Part shown: positions 6,061 to 14,120 of the stretch, one piece after another
Position numbering within the stretch: position 1 is the first letter of the stretch
How the letters are laid out: every line of letters starts with the position of its first letter
Origin: Porphyromonadaceae bacterium
GTDB lineage: Bacteria > Bacteroidota > Bacteroidia > Bacteroidales > Paludibacteraceae
DNA: 14,354 nucleotides
Reading direction: 5' to 3'
Assembly: GCA_905372605.1 (NCBI GenBank)
Contig: CAJPPQ010000017.1
Coordinates: forward strand, 1 to 14,354
Notes under the pieces: model-generated
Seen by the model: only the letters and a program-made list of their open reading frames with translations
Databases searched by the model: none
Told to the model about the DNA's origin: nothing
Made by a program: the position numbers and the translations under genes

Positions 6061-7314
6061 TTACTTTTCTAATTCCTTGATAAGCTTTGCTATACGCGAT
6101 ACTTCTGCCTGATTGTCTTCTTTGTTGGCTATACGGCGCAGGAGTTTCAGAGCTTCAACGTCTTTAGAGTTTATCTCCAATGCTTTATTGAGAGTCTGCT
6201 TTGCATTCTCAAGATATTGTTTTGCTTGTGATTTGGTCTTTGCAGCCTCTGCCTTGTTGGCCATAGTAGATGCGACACTCTCGATATTTGTGGCCTGAGA
6301 AATAAGGAATTCACTCTTGTTTATATAGAAAATCGATTTCGTCGGATCCATCTGTATTGCCTTATCGTAGTCGCGCAGAGCGGCTTCGCCATTACCCAAC
6401 GAGCGATTTACCTGTCCTCTGATAGTGTAATATTCGGCATTCGACGGATTGCGTTCGATAGCTTTGCTGAGCAGATTGAGGGCTTCTTTCTGCTTATTCT
6501 GTTCGAGGTAGATATTGATAGTCAGTCCGAGAAATACTACTTGCGACGGGAAACGGTCGATACCCTCGTTGAGTATTCTGAGCATATTGGCACTATCTTT
6601 TCTTTCCAGATACAAGTTGTAGAGGTACTGATATATTTCACTCTCTTTATGTCCATTGTTTTTGATAGATTCAAATAGAGCTATAGCCTCATCGTTTTTA
6701 CCTGCAAGCGAAGTATATATACCCAAGTAATATTTTATCTTGTAGTATGTAGTATCTTTTGTCGGTTTCGGAGCTTCGGCTGTTCCTTTGTAGTCTTTCA
6801 TAAAAAGCAAGTCTACTATATCAAGGTGCTTTTTGAATGCCACTATCGCTTGATTGTAGTCTTCGTACTCAGCCTGTTTTAGTCCGTAGTTGAATATCAA
6901 AAATGTTTTGTAATACCAAGCAAGTGTTTCCGATAGCTTTTTTGTATACTTATTTGATATCTTTCCCTTAGCGTTAGGCTTTGTTTCGAGCTCCGCACAC
7001 TTTATAAAGTAGTCGTAGGCTTTGAAAGCTGCTTCTTGTTTCACCTCTTCATCCGAAGACTGTGCCATAGCAAGTTTTTCGTTTTCCCACGCTATTTTTC
7101 TATCTTGAATATGACCCGCAACCCACCAAGTATAAGGGTCTTCGGCTGTAGTGGGGTCTGTAAGAGCAGGTTCGATTTGTTCTTCGGCTGCATAGAAATC
7201 GGGATTTTCGTAAGCCTCCGAGAGTCGATACGCTTTTTTCACATTTTTCACTTGAGCAGATGCCACTGTGGCAAGTATTACGCTCATTAGCAACATTACA
7301 AAGATTTTTTTCAT
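6061..7314 (-). CDS. Secreted tetratricopeptide-repeat protein
   Basis: The 417-residue protein begins with a Sec signal peptide (1-20, basic KK, hydrophobic core, ending VASA before Gln21), so it should be exported to the periplasm; there is no lipobox cysteine. The remainder is helical. Clear TPR units lie around residues 205-335, including ALNLLSKAIERNPSNAEYYT (278-297) and ALRDYDKAIQMDPTKS near 313-328, with a further one (LNKALEINSKDVEAL) near 375-390. TPRs bind peptides or partner proteins; no enzymatic domain is visible. It lies 80 bp downstream of gyrA on the same strand, an arrangement I know from other Bacteroidales, but no functional link with gyrase is known. Its transcript probably ends at the 5978-6022 terminator. 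Confidence 0.9.
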   Translation of the reverse strand: MKKIFVMLLMSVILATVASAQVKNVKKAYRLSEAYENPDFYAAEEQIEPALTDPTTAEDPYTWWVAGHIQDRKIAWENEKLAMAQSSDEEVKQEAAFKAYDYFIKCAELETKPNAKGKISNKYTKKLSETLAWYYKTFLIFNYGLKQAEYEDYNQAIVAFKKHLDIVDLLFMKDYKGTAEAPKPTKDTTYYKIKYYLGIYTSLAGKNDEAIALFESIKNNGHKESEIYQYLYNLYLERKDSANMLRILNEGIDRFPSQVVFLGLTINIYLEQNKQKEALNLLSKAIERNPSNAEYYTIRGQVNRSLGNGEAALRDYDKAIQMDPTKSIFYINKSEFLISQATNIESVASTMANKAEAAKTKSQAKQYLENAKQTLNKALEINSKDVEALKLLRRIANKEDNQAEVSRIAKLIKELEK

Positions 7315-7394
7315 TGATAATTATGTATTTAGTTGTTAATATTGTCTTTTATACCAATCTCATTATTGGTTGTTTTTTTATTTATTCGAATATT

Positions 7395-9965
7395 TCATTC
7401 ATTAGAGTTATCGACTTCGGTGCTGTCGGCTACGGTATTATCTATATCTACAGCCTCCTCTTCGGTATCTGCATCTACCTTACATACGGCAGCTATCTCG
7501 TCGTTACGTTTTTCGAGGTTGATAAGGCGAACACCTTGTGTAGCTCTACCCATGACACGAATATCGGAAACGTGCATACGGATAGTCATACCGCTCTTGT
7601 TGATAATCATTATATCGTTGCTATCGTCAACAAGTTTTATCGACACGAGTTTACCCGTCTTTTCGGTGATATTCATAGTCTTTACACCCTTGCCACCACG
7701 TTTTGTAACACGATATATGGCTATCGGCTTGCCCTCTTCGTCGAGTTTGACCTCTCCGTTTTCATCGAGTTCGTCGAGTTGCGAACGTTTTCCATAACCC
7801 TTTTCCGATACCACGAGTATCGTCTCTTTTTTATCTGCAACAGCTACCATACCTACGACTTCGTCTCCACTATCGGGTTCGAGCGCCATAGCAATTACAC
7901 CTGTGGCATTACGCCCCATATTACGCACGTCGGATTCGTGGAAGCGGATAGCCCGCCCTTCACGGTTGGCAATGACTATCTGGCTGTTACCATCTGTCAG
8001 ACGTACCTGTATTACTTGGTCGTCTTCTCTTATGGTGATGGCATTTACCCCATTTTGTCGAGGACGCGAATACGCCTCCAAGCAGGTCTTTTTGATAATA
8101 CCATTCTTGGTACAGAATACCAAATAGTGTTTGCTATTGTATTCGGGGTCTTGCAAATTTTTTACACGTATAAACGCATTTATCTTATCGTCGGGCTCTA
8201 TATTCAACATATTCTGTATCGCCCTGCCCTTGCTTATCTTGCTTCCTTCGGGTATATCGTAGACTCTCATCCAATAGCATTTGCCTTTTTGGGTGAAAAA
8301 CAACATATAGTTGTGCATCGAGGCGGGATAAATATCTTCGATGAAGTCTTTGTCTTTTGTAGCGCCTCCCTTGGAGCCTACGCCACCTCGATTCTGAGCC
8401 TTAAACTCGGCTAGCGGAGTACGTTTGATATATCCCTCGTGCGAAATGGTGATAATCATCTGGTCGTCGGCATAGAAGTCTTCGGGGTTCATCTCTTCGC
8501 CCGAATATACTATCTCGGTACGACGCGAGTCGCCGAATTTGTTTTTAAGTTCCAACATTTCGTCGACAATGATCTGCATTCGTCTTTCGACTTTTGCCAA
8601 AATATCGCGCAAATCTTCTATACGTTTCAAAAGCTCTTCGTACTCCAGACGCAGCTTATCTTGCTCCATAGCAGTGAGTTGGCGAAGTCGGAGTTCTACG
8701 ACATAAGCAGCCTGCCGCTCGGTAAGCGAGAAACGCTCCATTAGGCGTTCCTGCGCCTCCGATGGTGTTTTCGAGTCGCGTATTATACGTATGGCTTCGT
8801 CGAGATTATCGAGGATAATCATCAGACCTTCGAGTAATTCGGCTCGTTCGAGTGCCTTTTCCAAATCGTATTCGGTACGACGCACTATCACCTCGTGCCT
8901 GTGTTCGACAAAGTTACGTATAAGGTCTATAATATTAAGTAATTGCGGACGTCCCTTTACAAGAGCCACGTTATTTACGGAAAACGAACTCTGTAGCTGT
9001 GAATACTTATATAACTTATTGAGTATTACATTAGAATTCGCATCGCGTTTTATATCGATTACAATACGCATCCCCTGTCTATCGGACTCGTCGTTGATGT
9101 TCGATATGCCTTCTATGCGTTTTTCTTCGGCAAGCGCCGCTATCGACTTGATAAGTTCGGCACGATTTACCATATACGGTATTTCGGTAACAATTATCTT
9201 ATCGTGTCCGCTTGCGGTAGTCTCTATTTCACATTTAGAGCGTATTACTATCTTTCCTCTGCCTGTCTCAAATGCTTCGCGTACACCGGCATAGCCGTAA
9301 ATGATACCACCGGTAGGGAAGTCGGGAGCTTTTATATATTTTGTTATTTCATCGATAGTAATCTGTGTATTATGAATGTAGGCAATAATGGCATCTACCG
9401 TCTCCGAAAGATTGTGAGGAGCCATATTGGTAGCCATACCTACGGCTATCCCCGACGAACCATTTACCAGCAGATTGGGTAAGCGAGCCGGTAATACCAT
9501 TGGTTCTTTGAGAGTTTCGTCGAAATTGGCTTTGAAGTCGACTGTATTTTTCTCTATATCTTCGAGCATCTCTTCGGCTATCTTCATCAGACGTGCCTCG
9601 GTGTAACGCATTGCGGCAGGTTCGTCGCCGTCTATGGAGCCGAAATTACCTTGCCCGTCTACAAGCGGGTAACGCATAGCCCAAGGCTGAGCCATACGAA
9701 CCAATGTACCGTAGATAGAAGAGTCGCCGTGTGGGTGGTACTTACCCATAACCTCACCAACGATACGAGCCGATTTTTTATACGGCTTGTCGTTGGTATT
9801 ACCTAATTCGTTCATTCCGAACAACACACGTCGATGTACGGGTTTAAATCCGTCTCTGACATCGGGCAGAGCACGAGAAACTATTACCGACATCGAATAG
9901 TCGATATAAGCCGAACGCATCTGCTCCTCAATATCTACTCTTATAAGCCTTTCTTGTCCTGTCAT
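7395..9965 (-). CDS. gyrA: DNA gyrase subunit A
   Basis: GyrA is the DNA-cleaving subunit of the A2B2 gyrase that introduces negative supercoils. At 856 residues it is of normal length. The breakage-reunion domain is complete: RALPDVRDGFKPVHRR (31-46), the quinolone region HPHGDSSIYG (77-86) and the catalytic Tyr121 in AAMRYTEARL. The fluoroquinolone hotspot Ser82 is wild type; position 86 is Gly, which I believe is natural variation in this phylum rather than resistance. The C-terminal DNA-wrapping domain starts around 510 with QNRGGVGSKGG, and a GyrA-box-like KRGGKGVKTMN lies near 765-775. The tail is acidic (EEEAVDID). ParC is the alternative, but the GyrA box and overall similarity favour GyrA. 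A structured leader of about 200 bp precedes it. Confidence 0.96.
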   Translation of the reverse strand: MTGQERLIRVDIEEQMRSAYIDYSMSVIVSRALPDVRDGFKPVHRRVLFGMNELGNTNDKPYKKSARIVGEVMGKYHPHGDSSIYGTLVRMAQPWAMRYPLVDGQGNFGSIDGDEPAAMRYTEARLMKIAEEMLEDIEKNTVDFKANFDETLKEPMVLPARLPNLLVNGSSGIAVGMATNMAPHNLSETVDAIIAYIHNTQITIDEITKYIKAPDFPTGGIIYGYAGVREAFETGRGKIVIRSKCEIETTASGHDKIIVTEIPYMVNRAELIKSIAALAEEKRIEGISNINDESDRQGMRIVIDIKRDANSNVILNKLYKYSQLQSSFSVNNVALVKGRPQLLNIIDLIRNFVEHRHEVIVRRTEYDLEKALERAELLEGLMIILDNLDEAIRIIRDSKTPSEAQERLMERFSLTERQAAYVVELRLRQLTAMEQDKLRLEYEELLKRIEDLRDILAKVERRMQIIVDEMLELKNKFGDSRRTEIVYSGEEMNPEDFYADDQMIITISHEGYIKRTPLAEFKAQNRGGVGSKGGATKDKDFIEDIYPASMHNYMLFFTQKGKCYWMRVYDIPEGSKISKGRAIQNMLNIEPDDKINAFIRVKNLQDPEYNSKHYLVFCTKNGIIKKTCLEAYSRPRQNGVNAITIREDDQVIQVRLTDGNSQIVIANREGRAIRFHESDVRNMGRNATGVIAMALEPDSGDEVVGMVAVADKKETILVVSEKGYGKRSQLDELDENGEVKLDEEGKPIAIYRVTKRGGKGVKTMNITEKTGKLVSIKLVDDSNDIMIINKSGMTIRMHVSDIRVMGRATQGVRLINLEKRNDEIAAVCKVDADTEEEAVDIDNTVADSTEVDNSNE

Positions 9966-9987
9966 TTATTCTATAGTTCTTTCTTTT

Positions 9988-10047
9988 GCTAAAATTTACA
10001 TGTTAGAGACCAGGTGTAGCGTCTCTAAAAAAGAGTGTAAAATTAGC
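9988..10047 (-). promoter_or_regulatory. Structured leader hairpin upstream of gyrA
   Basis: Inner stem: TTAGAGAC (10003-10010) pairs perfectly with GTCTCTAA (10021-10028) around a 10-base loop. Outer stem: 9988-10000 pairs with 10036-10047 apart from a small internal loop. The whole element sits 23 bp before the gyrA ATG on the transcribed side. It lacks a T tract, so it is not a normal terminator. It may be a regulatory leader or a DNA-binding palindrome; no known riboswitch class is recognised. Confidence 0.5.
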
Positions 10048-10088
10048 ATTTTTTTTTCGATTGACCATAAGATAAATGTAAAATTTTC

Positions 10089-10138
10089 TTAGTCGGACCG
10101 TCTCTTTGAATAATATCGAGAGATACAAGCGGCTAAGA
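10089..10138 (-). other. Second imperfect inverted repeat between tsaE and gyrA
   Basis: CTTAG (10089-10093) and CTAAG (10134-10138) flank inner complementary segments CCG/CGG and TCTCT/AGAGA with bulges. It lies 25 bp after the tsaE stop and may end or process the tsaE transcript, although no T run follows. The rest of the 198 bp between the two genes is AT-rich with no credible gene and no exact TAnnTTTG box on the gyrA strand. Confidence 0.35.
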
Positions 10139-10163
10139 AACAAGCTTTATACGTGTTTTTAGG

Positions 10164-10583
10164 CTATTGCAAGACCGAGACTTCTCGGCTGCCATCTTCT
10201 TTGGCTACAATGTTAACGGCGATAGTATCTGTCGGTAAAATATCTTTTATCTTTTCAGCCCATTCGATGAAACAGAGACAACCGCTATCGAAATATTCTT
10301 CTATACCAATATTCAGAGCATCTTCTATGGTATCGAAGCGGTAACAATCGAAATGATATATAGTATTATCGTCGGCAGTATAATACTGATTGACAATAGC
10401 AAACGTAGGACTTGTAACAGGCTCCTCGACTCCCAATGCCTTACACAAAGCAGCAATAAACGTAGTCTTACCGGCTCCCATCGCTCCGTAGAAGGCAAAA
10501 ATTTTCGATGTGCCAATATCCGCTACAAACTGCCTGGCAACGTCGTCTATATCGCTAAGGAGAAAAGTGTATATCTTTTTCAT
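10164..10583 (-). CDS. tsaE: tRNA threonylcarbamoyladenosine biosynthesis ATPase TsaE
   Basis: TsaE is the ATPase that drives turnover of the TsaBDE complex, which makes the t6A modification at position 37 of ANN-decoding tRNAs in the cytosol. The 139-residue length is typical. Motifs: Walker A GAMGAGKTT (33-41), the SPTF motif (58-61), HFDCYR (77-82) and IEWAE (106-110), all family hallmarks. It begins 10 bp downstream of phoH on the same strand and so is almost certainly co-transcribed with it. It appears to be the last gene of the unit that begins before the window's end, since a 198-bp gap with stem-loops follows. Confidence 0.95.
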   Translation of the reverse strand: MKKIYTFLLSDIDDVARQFVADIGTSKIFAFYGAMGAGKTTFIAALCKALGVEEPVTSPTFAIVNQYYTADDNTIYHFDCYRFDTIEDALNIGIEEYFDSGCLCFIEWAEKIKDILPTDTIAVNIVAKEDGSREVSVLQ

Positions 10584-10593
10584 TTATACTGTG

Positions 10594-11544
10594 TTATTCG
10601 ATATCTTTTTTCGACTTCTTTTCGTATGCCTCCACTATACTCTGCACCAACGAATGGCGTACGATATCGTTTTTGTTAAACTCCACCAACTCAATGCCTT
10701 TTATCCCCTTAAGAGTCTCCACAGCATCGATAAGTCCCGACTTCTGCCGAGGCGGTAGGTCTATTTGTGTTATATCGCCCGTGATTATCATCTTGGTATT
10801 GAGCCCCATACGAGTAAGAAACATCTTTATCTGATGGTTGGTAGTGTTTTGTGCTTCGTCGAGAATCACTATGGCATCGTTCAGAGTACGTCCTCGCATA
10901 AAAGCCAGTGGGGCAATCTGTATGATACCTGTCTCGATATGCGACTTCACCTTTTCGGCAGGCAACATATCGAGTAAAGCATCGTACAGGGGCTGCAAAT
11001 AAGGGTCTATCTTTTCTTTCATATCGCCAGGTAGAAAACCAAGTTTTTCGCCTGCCTCCACCGCCGGACGCGACAAAATAATGCGGCGTACCTCTTTGTT
11101 TTTCAATGCTCTTACTGCCAGAGCTATAGCAGTGTAAGTCTTACCGCTACCGGCAGGACCTACGGCAAACAGAAGGTCGTTGCTATCGAACTTTTCGGCA
11201 AGTTTTCGCTGGTTTGGAGTACGGGCTACGATAGATTTGCCGCCTATTCCGTGAAGAATAAGGTTATCGGCCTTACGCTCTGCGATATGACTGCCGTCGA
11301 TAATTGCCAAAATCTGCTTTTCGTCTAAAATATTGTACTCTTCGCAATACTTCTGCAGCATTCCGAAAATCCGCTCCAAATTGTTGATATCTACCTCTGT
11401 ACCCTGTATTTTTATAATATTGTTGCGCGCTACTATTTTGACCTTGGGAAATAGATTTTTCAGCAATCGCATATTGGCATTATTGACGCCATAAAACACT
11501 ACCAAATCGATATTATCGGTAAGTTCTATTATCTTTTCTTGCAT
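10594..11544 (-). CDS. phoH: PhoH family ATPase
   Basis: PhoH-like proteins are cytosolic P-loop ATPases of the superfamily 1 helicase fold, linked to RNA metabolism and in some species to phosphate starvation. The 316-residue length is normal. The N-terminal ~100 residues carry a KH-like small domain (around 36-48, KIVARNNIIKIQG). The ATPase has Walker A GPAGSGKT (129-136), SRPAVEAGEKLGFLPGD (158-174), and Walker B IVILDEAQN (225-233), followed by TGDITQIDLP (255-264). These are the diagnostic PhoH motifs. No Pho box is evident. It lies 44 bp after glmM and 10 bp before tsaE. The exact RNA substrate is unknown. Confidence 0.94.
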   Translation of the reverse strand: MQEKIIELTDNIDLVVFYGVNNANMRLLKNLFPKVKIVARNNIIKIQGTEVDINNLERIFGMLQKYCEEYNILDEKQILAIIDGSHIAERKADNLILHGIGGKSIVARTPNQRKLAEKFDSNDLLFAVGPAGSGKTYTAIALAVRALKNKEVRRIILSRPAVEAGEKLGFLPGDMKEKIDPYLQPLYDALLDMLPAEKVKSHIETGIIQIAPLAFMRGRTLNDAIVILDEAQNTTNHQIKMFLTRMGLNTKMIITGDITQIDLPPRQKSGLIDAVETLKGIKGIELVEFNKNDIVRHSLVQSIVEAYEKKSKKDIE

Positions 11545-11588
11545 TACAGACCAAGAATAAAAATTATATATAAGTCAGAAACAACGGA

Positions 11589-13004
11589 TTAGAGTGTATC
11601 TTTCTGCCACGAAGCCACTATACGATTGATTTCGGCTATAATAGCAGCAGCAAATTTATCTGCCTGCTCCTGAGTCGGAGCCTCCGAATATATCCTTACA
11701 ATAGGCTCTGTATTAGACCTCCGCAGATGAACCCACCCTTGTGGGAAATCTATCTTAACCCCGTCGATATCATTTATTCCAAATCGGGAATAGTTGCCTT
11801 TTATTACACTAAATACGGTATCTACGTCTATATCGGGGGTAAGCTCTATTTTATTTTTCGAGATAAAATACTCGGGATATGTCTTACGCAACTCCGATAC
11901 TTTCATGGATTTTTTCGCCAACAAAGTGAGAAACAAAGCTATACCCACCAAAGCATCTCGCCCATAGTGCGACGCCGGATATATGACTCCTCCATTGCCT
12001 TCGCCGCCTATGACAGCTCCCACTGCCTTCATCTTTTCCACTACATTGACCTCACCTACCGCAGCAGCATAATATTTACTGCCATACAGAGCGGTAACAT
12101 CAGCCAAAGCCCTTGTAGAGCTAAGATTGCTCACAGTATTGCCGTTGGTATGGCTAAGCACGTAATCGGCAACAGACACAAGCGTATACTCTTCTCCAAA
12201 CATTTCGCCATCTTCGCACACAATAGCCAAACGGTCTACATCGGGGTCTACAACAAACCCCACATCTACCTTATTTCGAGCCATATAGTCCGAAATTTCA
12301 GTAAGATTTTCCTTTAGCGGCTCGGGATTGTGTTTGAAGTCGCCTGTCGGCTCACAATTCAGGCACGTAATACGTTCTACCCCAAGAGTTTTAAGCAGTT
12401 TAGGGATAATGATTCCGCCTACCGAATTGACACAATCTATCGCTACCGAAAAATTTGCCTTTCGTATAGCCTCTACATCTACCAAATCGAGAGAAACGAC
12501 ATTATCTATATGGTAGTCAGACATATCTTTATTATATATCTTACCCAAAGCATCTATCTTGGCAAAATCCATATCGCCTTTTTCGGCTATTTTAAGTATG
12601 CTCTCACCGTCTGTCTTCGATAGAAATTCTCCTTGCGCATTGAGGAGTTTCAGAGCGTTCCATTGTTTGGGGTTGTGGCTTGCCGTAATGATAATGCCTC
12701 CATCGGCTTGCTCGGCTGTAACAGCCATTTCGGTAGTAGGAGTAGACGCAAGTCCTATATCGACCACGTCGCAACCGCAACCTACCAATGTGCCGCAAAC
12801 CAAATTTTCGACCATCTGCCCCGATATGCGAGCGTCGCGTCCGACAACCACTCTAAGAGGACGGTTTATCGAAGCGGACGACACATTTCTAAGCCATTCT
12901 GCATAAGCCGAAACGAATTTTACTATGTCGAAAGGAGTAAGATTGTCGTCTGTCTTACCTCCAATCGTACCACGAATACCCGAAATAGATTTTATCAGTG
13001 TCAT
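11589..13004 (-). CDS. glmM: Phosphoglucosamine mutase (alpha-D-phosphohexomutase family)
   Basis: GlmM converts glucosamine-6-phosphate to glucosamine-1-phosphate, a step to UDP-GlcNAc for peptidoglycan and lipid A. The 471-residue protein has the four-domain phosphohexomutase layout: catalytic phosphoserine loop TASHNP with Ser109 (107-112), metal loop DPDVDR (253-258), sugar-binding loop GEGNGG (334-339) and phosphate-binding loop RRSNTEP (428-434). The sugar loop differs from the E. coli GlmM form GEQSGH and is like the GEENGG type of archaeal and Bacteroidetes enzymes, so phosphomannomutase or phosphoglucomutase activity cannot be excluded. I favour GlmM by its recurrent annotation in Bacteroidales. 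It lies 6 bp after the DUF4827-like gene, in an operon with envelope genes. Confidence 0.85.
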   Translation of the reverse strand: MTLIKSISGIRGTIGGKTDDNLTPFDIVKFVSAYAEWLRNVSSASINRPLRVVVGRDARISGQMVENLVCGTLVGCGCDVVDIGLASTPTTEMAVTAEQADGGIIITASHNPKQWNALKLLNAQGEFLSKTDGESILKIAEKGDMDFAKIDALGKIYNKDMSDYHIDNVVSLDLVDVEAIRKANFSVAIDCVNSVGGIIIPKLLKTLGVERITCLNCEPTGDFKHNPEPLKENLTEISDYMARNKVDVGFVVDPDVDRLAIVCEDGEMFGEEYTLVSVADYVLSHTNGNTVSNLSSTRALADVTALYGSKYYAAAVGEVNVVEKMKAVGAVIGGEGNGGVIYPASHYGRDALVGIALFLTLLAKKSMKVSELRKTYPEYFISKNKIELTPDIDVDTVFSVIKGNYSRFGINDIDGVKIDFPQGWVHLRRSNTEPIVRIYSEAPTQEQADKFAAAIIAEINRIVASWQKDTL

Positions 13005-13010
13005 ATATAG

Positions 13011-13568
13011 CTATTTAGGCTGTATCTTGAACGTAAATTTATAGCGATATGCCTTAACATTGTTGAAAGCAGTCAATGTACCGATAGGTGACGGCACTAT
13101 AAATTCGGCTATCGCATCCGAACGTTGCATCAGGCGTATAGCACTCTGCCAACCAATACTATTGGTATTCGAACGGCGTAGATTTGTAGCCGAATTGGGG
13201 TCGGGGTCGAAAACAAGTTCCAACGGATAGTCTACGTCGCCTGTAGTCCAATAGCTTACAGAATCACCATTGCCATCGATAGAGTATTGTACCCAACGCA
13301 CCGTAATATGGTCGCCCGGCTTTATAGCATCACCCACACCTTTTTTTGTAAGATGGAATATTATACTGTCTTGCCCCATCCAGAGATATTCGTTCGATTT
13401 GAACACCGAATCGGCAGGATAGGTTTCTATCAAAGAAATACCATTTCGCTCGATATACTCTCTAATCTGTTTACGCTGATTCTCAAGCTGTACGGAGTAG
13501 TTTTGGGAACTTTCACACGATATTAATACGAATATGGCAATCAATGCCAATACTATCTTTTTTATCAT
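13011..13568 (-). CDS. DUF4827-like lipoprotein with FKBP-type fold features
   Basis: From ATG 13568 the product is 185 residues and opens with a lipoprotein signal (basic KK, hydrophobic core, LISC lipobox), so Cys18 would be lipidated and the protein envelope-bound. An upstream GTG at 13613 overlapping the previous stop would add 15 polar, basic residues ahead of the signal; the ATG is therefore preferred. The body looks like a PPIase domain of the FKBP type: GDAIKPGDHITVRW, then later GWQSAIRLMQ and AEFIVPSPIG, mirroring FKBP's G-W-x-x-A-L-x-x-M and following strand. I assign it to DUF4827, a Bacteroidetes family seen next to glmM. Whether it has isomerase activity is unknown. Confidence 0.8.
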   Translation of the reverse strand: MIKKIVLALIAIFVLISCESSQNYSVQLENQRKQIREYIERNGISLIETYPADSVFKSNEYLWMGQDSIIFHLTKKGVGDAIKPGDHITVRWVQYSIDGNGDSVSYWTTGDVDYPLELVFDPDPNSATNLRRSNTNSIGWQSAIRLMQRSDAIAEFIVPSPIGTLTAFNNVKAYRYKFTFKIQPK

Positions 13569-13609
13569 AAGTTTATCTCTCTTACTTTTGAAACACAAAT
13601 CTCTGAATA

Positions 13610-14095
13610 TCACATATTAGGTTCGATTAGTCTACCTCCGTATACGACTGTCGTTTTCTGTGAGTTGGTAACGTATATCATACAATTACCATCGTATCCG
13701 ATATCGATATTTACTACATATTTCGAAGGTTTATCTATCTTTATATCTACATTATAAATACTATTTTTAGCCTTGTTCTTTATCTTTATTTTCCGAATAT
13801 CGCTATCTATCTTCAGATAAGCCTGAGCCGTATTCGACGGATTGTCGTTGCGATAGAAGTATGGAAATTTGGCTATAAGTTTTCCGTCGATTACCTCTAT
13901 CGTATTCTTGGAATAAATATCCATATATACACGCTTTTCGCGCAAAACATTGAGTATATTTATCTTAAAATTACGACTCTCGACTATTTCTTTCACCGCA
14001 ATAGCCTCTTTTTTAGCTACATCACTATTTTGTGCCATTGCCGCAAAAGAATTTACAGCCAATATTATCGCCAAACCTAATATTCTGATATTCAT
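13610..14095 (-). CDS. Secreted DUF4251-like protein
   Basis: The 161-residue product has a cleavable Sec signal peptide (1-21, ending AAMA before Gln22) with no lipobox. The mature part begins with a helical segment (about 25-40, ending VESRNFKINI), then alternating short strands rich in Lys, Ile and Asn, and ends with a strand-rich VVYGGRLIEP. The opening VESRNF followed by strands and a closing YGG-type strand fit the Bacteroidetes family DUF4251 as I remember it; its function is unknown. It lies 25 bp after the dsbD-like gene and 41 bp before the start preferred for the DUF4827-like gene, in one probable operon of envelope proteins. Confidence 0.75.
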   Translation of the reverse strand: MNIRILGLAIILAVNSFAAMAQNSDVAKKEAIAVKEIVESRNFKINILNVLREKRVYMDIYSKNTIEVIDGKLIAKFPYFYRNDNPSNTAQAYLKIDSDIRKIKIKNKAKNSIYNVDIKIDKPSKYVVNIDIGYDGNCMIYVTNSQKTTVVYGGRLIEPNM

Positions 14096-14120
14096 ATTAC
14101 ATTAAATTTATTAGTCCTAT

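Noticed and set aside
7353..7379. ACCAAT/ATTGGT hairpin followed by seven Ts, resembling an intrinsic terminator
   Set aside because: The T tract follows only on the plus strand, where no gene is being transcribed; on the gyrA strand it has no T tail. A 6-bp AT-rich stem may be chance, though it could block antisense transcription.
7260..8414. 384-codon open frame on the plus strand
   Set aside because: It lies antisense to the TPR gene start and gyrA, has no recognisable domain, and is explained by codon use of the well-supported gyrA on the other strand.
9700..9736. Gly at GyrA position 86 as a fluoroquinolone-resistance change
   Set aside because: Ser82 is wild type and non-acidic residues at position 86 are, to my knowledge, natural in Bacteroidetes.
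11727..12317. 196-codon plus-strand frame
   Set aside because: Fully antisense to glmM, which has all catalytic motifs; no start signal or domain.
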